Assembly (NCBI GenBank): GCA_035540675.1
Contig: DATLGB010000063.1
Coordinates: 1-29,357 of the forward strand
Length of the DNA: 29,357 nucleotides
DNA from: DATLGB01 sp035540675
GTDB lineage: Bacteria > Actinomycetota > Thermoleophilia > Solirubrobacterales > Solirubrobacteraceae
Direction: 5' to 3'
Part shown: positions 1 through 5,186 of the stretch, in pieces
Position numbering within the stretch: position 1 is the stretch's first letter
Layout of the letters: each line of letters starts with the position of its first letter
The notes under the pieces: generated by a model
The model's input: the letters and a program-made list of their open reading frames with translations, nothing else
Told to the model about the DNA's origin: nothing
The model's database searches: none
Translations under genes and position numbers: made by a program

Positions 1-1
1 G

Positions 2-1114
2 TCAGCCGTTCTTCGAAGAGCCCTTGCCGCCACCGCTCGAGGCGGCGCGCAGCGCGAAGTCAGCGGTCGCGGTCCCGCCGGAGGGGACGGTCACGTTCTG
101 CGACTTCGAGGCGTAGCCCGACTTGCTCGCCGTGCAGGTCCGGGCACCGGCCGGCACCTGCGCGATGGAGTAACGGCCATCGCTGCCCGTCGACGCCGTG
201 TGGCCGTTGCCGCAGTCGACCAGCGCGCTGGACAGCGCCGCCTTCGACTTCGAGTCGATGACCTTGCCGGCCACCGCACCGGGCTGCTCGACCACCGACC
301 CGCCGCCGATCCGCTGGCGGATCCACGAGTTGAGCGGATCAGCGCCGACGCGGGCATAGACGCCCGGGTGCTGCGGGACGCCGCAGGCGAAGCCCCACGA
401 AACCACGCCCACCTGCATCAGCTGCCCCGACGCGAGACCGCCGCGGGCCACCATGAGCGGTCCGCCGGAGTCGCCGAAGCACGAGTCCTTGACGCCGAAC
501 GGCTCGCCCGCGCAGACCATCGTCGCCGACTCGAAGCCACCGCCGGTGAGGTCGTAGGAGCGCTTGCAGTCGGCGTCGGCCACCATGGGGACGTCCGTTT
601 CGAAGAGCAGACCGGGCGGATCCCAGCTCGGCAGCCCGTAGCCGATGACGCGCGCCATCTTGCGCGGCGCCGTCAGGCCGGGGTCGGCCTTCCACAGGTC
701 GGTGTCGGCGGCGGGGTCGGCGATGGGAAGCGGCGTCGCGGCCGACGTCCGCGCCAGCTTGACCACCGCGACGTCGTAGGCGAGCTCGGTCACTCCCTTG
801 GCGCCCCAGTTGGGATGCACGACGACCGAGTCGGCGGCGATCACCTCGTTGCCACCGAGGATCAGGTGCTCTCCGCCGATCGCGAACTCGACGTCGCCGG
901 CCTTCACGCCGTCCCAGCAGTGCGCGGCAGTCAGCACGTACTGCGACGCGACCAGGCTGCCTCCGCAGTACTGGGCGCCGTCGACGAGCATGGCCGCCAT
1001 GAAGGGATAGTCGCGCGTGGGCGGCGTGCCGCCGACGACCGCCGGCGCGCTGGCCGGCATGACGAGCGCGGCGAGCAGCGTCGCAATCGCGCAGAGCTTC
1101 CGGATGAACCGCAT
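2..1114 (-). CDS. Secreted trypsin-like serine protease (S1 family) with C-terminal carboxypeptidase-regulatory-like domain
   Basis: This 370-residue protein is a predicted extracellular endopeptidase of the chymotrypsin/trypsin fold. Residues 1-23 form a signal peptide (RK, a hydrophobic core, then ASA), and VVGG at 26-29 resembles the activation N-terminus of S1 proteases. The catalytic triad is visible: His65 in TAAHC, Asp114 in YDVAVVKL and Ser216 in GDSGGP. Asp210, six residues before the serine, is the trypsin specificity position, so cleavage after Arg/Lys is expected from family knowledge. Residues 279-370 look like a small beta-sandwich of the carboxypeptidase regulatory type (GKVIDSKS, GRYSIAQVPAG), ending in a Gly/Ser-rich tail. 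The start at 1114 is chosen because the signal peptide begins there and AGGGGGAG lies 5 nt upstream; the open frame continues further without coding character. The short spacing between the signal peptide and VVGG suggests no long propeptide. The substrate is unknown. Confidence 0.9.
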   Translation of the reverse strand: MRFIRKLCAIATLLAALVMPASAPAVVGGTPPTRDYPFMAAMLVDGAQYCGGSLVASQYVLTAAHCWDGVKAGDVEFAIGGEHLILGGNEVIAADSVVVHPNWGAKGVTELAYDVAVVKLARTSAATPLPIADPAADTDLWKADPGLTAPRKMARVIGYGLPSWDPPGLLFETDVPMVADADCKRSYDLTGGGFESATMVCAGEPFGVKDSCFGDSGGPLMVARGGLASGQLMQVGVVSWGFACGVPQHPGVYARVGADPLNSWIRQRIGGGSVVEQPGAVAGKVIDSKSKAALSSALVDCGNGHTASTGSDGRYSIAQVPAGARTCTASKSGYASKSQNVTVPSGGTATADFALRAASSGGGKGSSKNG

Positions 1115-1166
1115 GTTTCTCCCCCTGTGAGATCGTGCCCGCCCGGCCCCTGCCGCGCGACGCACA

Positions 1167-1172
1167 AACCTA
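1167..1172 (-). promoter_or_regulatory. Possible -10 element for the trypsin-like protease
   Basis: TAGGTT on the minus strand lies about 50 nt before the protease ATG. TCGACC at 1188-1193 could be a weak -35 (15-nt spacer). This would give a short leader containing the Shine-Dalgarno sequence. It is pattern recognition only. Confidence 0.3.
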
Positions 1173-1256
1173 GCGATCTGCCGGAGAGGTCGACGCGTGC
1201 GCGGTCGCCCAGTGGACACAGCGCCGCGAACCGCGGCCGCGCCGGCGGGCGTCCCT

Positions 1257-1285
1257 AGGCGCGCTCCTGCGCGCCTCGTTCGAGG
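1257..1285. repeat. Two overlapping small inverted repeats
   Basis: AGGCGCGC at 1257-1264 and GCGCGCCT at 1269-1276 form a perfect 8-bp hairpin with a 4-nt loop. CCTCG/CGAGG at 1274-1278 and 1281-1285 form a second, overlapping 5-bp hairpin with a TT loop. No T-tract follows either one, so this is not a classical terminator. In a divergent intergenic region it could be an operator, or it may be chance in GC-rich DNA. Confidence 0.4.
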
Positions 1286-1439
1286 GGCGGAACGTCCGGC
1301 TCGAGACCGCGCTCCGGCTCGGGTCGGGGCAGTGCGACCAGGCACCCACGCGGGTTGCGCCGGAGTTGCGTGTCGGTCAGAGTCGAGCCATGGCTCGCGG
1401 TTCGATCCCCCTGAGCGGCACGGCGCGCGGGGGCGAGTG

Positions 1440-2198
1440 ATGGCGATCATCGTGTCGGTCCACTCGTTCCGCGGCGGGACCGGCAAGTCCAACACGACCG
1501 CGAACGTCGCGGCCGTCCTCGCCGCTCGCGGGCAGCGCGTCGGCGTCGTCGACACCGACATCCAGTCGCCTGGCATCCACATCCTCTTCGGGCTCGCGGG
1601 CGACCAGATCACCTCGGCGCTCAACGACTACCTGTGGGGAGACTGCGAGATCGGCGACGCGGCACAGGACGTGACGCCGCAGGGCAACGGCGGGGCGGAC
1701 GGCCGCATCTTCCTCATTGCCTCCAGCACCAAGCCGGGCGAGATCAGCCGCGCGCTGCGCGAGGGCTACGACGCCCAGCGCCTCACGCGGGGCTTCCGCC
1801 GGCTGGTGGACGAGCTGGCACTCGACGTGCTCTTGATCGACACCCACCCCGGCCTGCACGAGGAGACGCTGCTCTCGCTCGTCATCTCGGACACGCTGCT
1901 GATCGTCATGCGGCCCGACCAGCAGGACTACGAAGGGACGGGAATCACCGTCCGGGTGGCGCAGGGGCTCGAGGTGCCGAGGATGATGCTGCTCGTCAAC
2001 AAGACTCCCCAGGCGCTCGACCGCGAGAGCGTCAAAGCCAAGGTCGAGGCGGCGTACGGCTGCGAGGTCGTGAGCGTCATGCCGCATTCGGACGAGCTGA
2101 TGACTCTGGCGAGCGCCGGCCTCTTCGTCCTCCGCTACCCCGGCCACCCGCTGACGGCGCTGTACCAGGCGGTCGCGGACCGCGTCAGTTCCGACTGA
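1440..2198 (+). CDS. MinD/ParA-like P-loop ATPase with variant FRGGTGKS motif
   Basis: A 252-residue cytoplasmic ATPase of the SIMIBI class (MinD/ParA/ArsA relatives), which act as ATP-dependent dimer switches on membranes, DNA or partner complexes. The deviant Walker A is at 10-17, with Arg11 at the position of the MinD signature lysine and Lys16 as the P-loop lysine. Switch I is VVDTD with Asp38 and Asp40, and Walker B ends at Asp134 (LLIDTHPG). The spacing matches MinD numbering. No amphipathic membrane-targeting helix like that of MinD is obvious at the C-terminus (it ends DRVSSD). ATG at 1440 is chosen by homology; GTG at 1437 is an alternative. The permease-like gene starts 9 nt after the stop, so the two are probably co-transcribed. 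Because its neighbours are signalling proteins, and no MinC/MinE or parS/ParB is visible, a role in organising a receptor complex is more likely than division or DNA segregation. That role is inference. Confidence 0.85.
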   Translation: MAIIVSVHSFRGGTGKSNTTANVAAVLAARGQRVGVVDTDIQSPGIHILFGLAGDQITSALNDYLWGDCEIGDAAQDVTPQGNGGADGRIFLIASSTKPGEISRALREGYDAQRLTRGFRRLVDELALDVLLIDTHPGLHEETLLSLVISDTLLIVMRPDQQDYEGTGITVRVAQGLEVPRMMLLVNKTPQALDRESVKAKVEAAYGCEVVSVMPHSDELMTLASAGLFVLRYPGHPLTALYQAVADRVSSD

Positions 2199-2207
2199 GG
2201 GGGTCGG

Positions 2208-4469
2208 ATGAGCGTCGGCGACCTCGGCGGCGGGCGCGACCACCCTGGTTCGGGGGCTTCGAGCGACCTGATCTCGCGCGAGGAGCTTCTCGGCGGCCTC
2301 CCGGCGCGGCGGGCGTCCATGCTGCTGTTCGCCATCGAGGGGCGGACCGCGCGACTGGTGGACCGGTCACGGCGCACGATGGCGCCCGGCCTCACCGAGC
2401 GCAGCGAGGAGGCTCGCGAACGGGCGTTCCTCGAAGCCGTGGCCGCAGGCGGCGAGCTTCCCCTCCGGCCGACGATCCAGGACCTGGAGCGGTACGCGCC
2501 GGCGTGGGCGCCGCTGGTGCCGCCGGAACCTGCCCTGCGCGCGGGCCTGCTGCACGCCCTCGCGGAGCGGTACGTCTTCACGCCGCGCGTGGTCCCTGCG
2601 CTTCGCCACGCGCTCGGCGTAGACGAGCCGGCTGTCGAGCAGGCATATGCCCGGCTGTACGGGCGCCCGGCGGCGACCGCCTTCGCCCGCCAGCTCCCGC
2701 GGCGTGAGCGCCTGCGCTGGGGGCGCGCGGCGGCGGGGCGCCGCCTGGAGAGCCTGCCGGCCGTATGGCTGGCGTTCGCGCTGACGCTGACGGAGACGGT
2801 CGGCGGCGGCGTACTCGCCCTGCCGATCGCGCTGGCCGAGATCGGCCCGCTCGCGGGGCTGGCCATCGTCGTCATCCTCGGCGTGGTCAACCTCGCCACC
2901 ATCGCGGCGCTGGTCGAGGCCGTGACGCGCGACGGCGACATCCGCTACGGGTCGACGTTCTTCGGTCGGCTCGTCCGTGGCTATCTCGGCAGCGCCGCGA
3001 CCGTGGCGCTCACCGGGGCGCTGGTGGTGACGATCCTGCTGGTTCTGGTCTCGTTCTACATCGGCGTCGCGACGACGCTGGCCGACGTCACCCCGGTGCC
3101 GGCGACGGTGTGGGCGGCAGCGGTGTTCCTCGCCGGCATCGCGATCCTGCGACGCGAGACCCTCAACGCGACGGTCGCCACCGCGCTTGTGATCGGGGCC
3201 GTGAACATCGTGCTGATCCTGACGATCGCGGCTATCGCCTTCGGGTCCCTCGAGGCGGAGAACCTCCGGCACCTCGACGTTCCTCTTCTGAGCGGTGGGC
3301 CGTTCGACGCCTCGACGCTCACGCTCGCGTTCGGCGTCGTGCTGGCCTGCTACTTCGGCCACCTCTCCGCCGGCAACGCAGCCAAGGTCGTGCTGCACCG
3401 CGAGCCCACCGGGCGGGCGCTGCTCCGCGGGAACCTCGCCGCCTTCGCCGTCGCGATCGCGCTGTACGGCCTGTTCGTGGTCGCCGTCAACGGCGCTGTG
3501 GCGCCGTCCGCGATGGCGGACGCCGCGGGAACCTCGCTCGGGCCGCTCGCGGACGAGGTCGGGCCGTCCGTGCACCTCTTCGGCACCGTGTTCGTCGTCC
3601 TCGCCATGGGCATGACCACGGTCCACATGACGCTCGGGCTCTCGAACCAGGTCCGGGAATGGGTGCCGTCCGCGACGGCCTCCGCCCCGACCCGAGAGAA
3701 GCGCGGAAAGCTGCGGTCGATTGTCGGCGGGCGCGGCTTCTGGCTCTCGATGAGCCCGGTGGTGGCCACGCTGGTCCTGGTCGAGTGGCTGCTCGCGTCC
3801 GGCCGCAGCTCGTTCGCGGAGCCGCTCAACTTCCTCGGCACGCTGACGATGCCGCTCGTCGCAGGGATCTTCCCGATGCTGATGCTGGTGGCCAGCCGGC
3901 GCAAGGGCGAGTACGTCCCGGCCGTCGTGGTCCGCCTTCTCGGCAACCCCGTCGTCGTCGCGGTGGTGTTCGCCGTCTACTTCGGGGCGCTCCTCGCCTA
4001 CGGCCTCGTCATCTGGGAGTCTCCGGTCGAGCGCGCAGCGGCGCTGATCATCGCCGGCCTCATGGTGGCGCTGACGGTCCTCTTCATCCGGCACGGCGCG
4101 TTCGCTCGCCGCGCGTTCGTCGAAGTGCGCGTCGAGGAGGAGCGCGACGAGCGCGTGGCCGTGGAGGCGACGGTCGAGGGCACCGCGGTCGGCCGCCCGC
4201 CCGAGCTCCGGTACACCGACGGCGACACGTTCCGAGGACTTCGCTCCGTGACCGTCGACCTGCCGGAGAGCCGCGCGCAGGCGCTGAAGCTCCGAGTGCA
4301 TCGCGTCACCGCGGAGCGCGAGTCCGAGCCGCTCTCGGCCACGGTCGACATCCGGGGGGCGAGCGACCATCGCGAGCTCCGCGTGGAGGGGGTGGCGGTG
4401 ATCCCGATCGACGGCGCCGGCTGCCGCGTGCAACTGTCGTTTTCCCCTTCGGGACACGGGGCGGAATAG
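2208..4469 (+). CDS. Amino-acid-permease-like membrane protein with soluble N- and C-terminal domains
   Basis: A 753-residue protein in three parts. Residues 1-184 are soluble and mostly helical (GGLPARRAS near 29-37, PTIQDLERYAP near 88-98, then a charged linker). Residues about 185-628 hold around eleven hydrophobic segments. The first carries GGGVLALP at 199-206, typical of the unwound substrate-binding helix of APC-superfamily transporters, and the fold resembles the aromatic amino acid/SLC38-like permeases. Residues 629-753 are soluble, charged and probably beta-rich. Usual permeases of this group are about 400-450 residues, so both tails are extra. ATG at 2208 follows TGAGGGGG with good spacing. 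It lies between a MinD-like ATPase and a REC protein in an apparent operon, so it may be a transporter-derived sensor (transceptor) rather than a bulk importer. The substrate cannot be read from sequence. Confidence 0.8.
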   Translation: MSVGDLGGGRDHPGSGASSDLISREELLGGLPARRASMLLFAIEGRTARLVDRSRRTMAPGLTERSEEARERAFLEAVAAGGELPLRPTIQDLERYAPAWAPLVPPEPALRAGLLHALAERYVFTPRVVPALRHALGVDEPAVEQAYARLYGRPAATAFARQLPRRERLRWGRAAAGRRLESLPAVWLAFALTLTETVGGGVLALPIALAEIGPLAGLAIVVILGVVNLATIAALVEAVTRDGDIRYGSTFFGRLVRGYLGSAATVALTGALVVTILLVLVSFYIGVATTLADVTPVPATVWAAAVFLAGIAILRRETLNATVATALVIGAVNIVLILTIAAIAFGSLEAENLRHLDVPLLSGGPFDASTLTLAFGVVLACYFGHLSAGNAAKVVLHREPTGRALLRGNLAAFAVAIALYGLFVVAVNGAVAPSAMADAAGTSLGPLADEVGPSVHLFGTVFVVLAMGMTTVHMTLGLSNQVREWVPSATASAPTREKRGKLRSIVGGRGFWLSMSPVVATLVLVEWLLASGRSSFAEPLNFLGTLTMPLVAGIFPMLMLVASRRKGEYVPAVVVRLLGNPVVVAVVFAVYFGALLAYGLVIWESPVERAAALIIAGLMVALTVLFIRHGAFARRAFVEVRVEEERDERVAVEATVEGTAVGRPPELRYTDGDTFRGLRSVTVDLPESRAQALKLRVHRVTAERESEPLSATVDIRGASDHRELRVEGVAVIPIDGAGCRVQLSFSPSGHGAE

Positions 4470-4472
4470 GAT
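4467..4472 (+). promoter_or_regulatory. Possible internal -10 (TAGGAT) before the REC-HAMP gene
   Basis: TAGGAT overlaps the stop codon of the permease-like gene and ends 6 nt before the GTG start. It fits the leaderless pattern seen elsewhere in the window, but AGGA could equally be a weak ribosome binding site within an operon. Confidence 0.3.
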
Positions 4473-4478
4473 CGTCGC

Positions 4479-5186
4479 GTGGCGGCGGAGCCAGCCCGCA
4501 TCCTCGTCGTCGACGACAGCGCCATCAACCGGATGCTGCTCGCGCGCACGCTCGCCAACCAGGGGCATGCGGTCACCACGGCGGACGACGGCCGCGCGGC
4601 GCTGGAGTTGCTGCAGCGCGAAGCCTTCGACGTCGTCCTGCTCGACATCGTGATGCCGGAGGTCGACGGCTATGCGGTCCTCGGCCACATCAAGTCCGAC
4701 GACGCGCTCCGTCACCTCCCCGTGATCGTGATCACGGCGGTGGAGGAGCTCGACAGCGTCGTACGCTGCATCGAGGGCGGCGCCACCGACTACCTCACGA
4801 AGCCGTTCAACGGCGCGGTGCTGGAGGCTCGGATCAACGCGTCGCTCGCCGGCAAGCGTCTGCGCGACCTGGAGCTCGAGTACCTCGAGCAGGTCGGTCA
4901 TGTGACGGCGGCGGCCTGCGCCGTCGAGGAAGGGCGGTTCGACGTCGACGCGCTCGAGGAACCGGCGCGCCGCGACGACGCGCTCGGCCGGCTCGCACGG
5001 GTGTTCCAGGCCATGGCGCGCGAGGTGCGAGCCCGCGAGGACCGTCTACAGCAGCAGGTCGCCGAGCTTCGGATCGAGATCGACGAGGCCCGGCAGGCGG
5101 CCCAGGTCGCCGAGGTCACCGAGACGGCGTACTTCCAGGAGCTGCGCGCGCAGGCGGCCGACCTCAGGCGCACGATGGGCAGCTAG
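4479..5186 (+). CDS. Response regulator: REC domain, soluble HAMP-like module and conserved-looking helical tail
   Basis: A 235-residue cytoplasmic protein. Residues 6-122 are a REC receiver domain with acidic pocket Asp12/Asp13, phosphoacceptor Asp56 (LLDIVMP), Thr86 and Lys108 (TKP). No DNA-binding or enzymatic output follows. Instead, residues about 139-192 match the HAMP pattern (VTAAACAVEEGRF, then DALGRLARVFQAM), although no transmembrane helix precedes it. The last 43 residues are a charged helix with the distinctive stretch QVAEVTETAYFQEL (209-222). The start is GTG at 4479, 9 nt after the permease-like gene, so it is probably the third gene of that operon. From these parts I infer a signal-relay or adaptor protein that changes HAMP helix packing on phosphorylation and contacts a partner, perhaps the ATPase, the permease tail or the kinase. 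Its gene ends 4 bp inside the convergent hybrid kinase gene. Confidence 0.85.
   Translation: MAAEPARILVVDDSAINRMLLARTLANQGHAVTTADDGRAALELLQREAFDVVLLDIVMPEVDGYAVLGHIKSDDALRHLPVIVITAVEELDSVVRCIEGGATDYLTKPFNGAVLEARINASLAGKRLRDLELEYLEQVGHVTAAACAVEEGRFDVDALEEPARRDDALGRLARVFQAMAREVRAREDRLQQQVAELRIEIDEARQAAQVAEVTETAYFQELRAQAADLRRTMGS

Larger units (their letters stand above)
1115..1439. other. Divergent intergenic region, 325 bp
   Basis: This gap separates the divergently transcribed protease and MinD-like genes. I see no convincing gene in it. It holds the possible protease promoter and a cluster of hairpin-forming repeats around 1257-1285. The reading frame of the MinD-like gene stays open back to 1197, but homology to MinD starts only at 1440. 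Confidence 0.5.

Noticed and set aside
1399..1410. GGTTCGATCCCC resembling a tRNA T-loop before the MinD-like gene
   Set aside because: The bases on either side cannot form the five-pair T-stem, and no D-arm, anticodon arm or acceptor stem is present.
1440..2198. MinD-like gene as a chromosome-partition ParA or division MinD
   Set aside because: No ParB, parS-like repeats, MinC or MinE are nearby, no membrane-targeting helix is evident, and the operon partners are signalling proteins.
2367..4901. An 844-codon open frame antisense to the permease-like gene
   Set aside because: The opposite strand encodes a clear membrane transporter core. The antisense protein is Arg/Asp/His-rich without hydrophobic segments.
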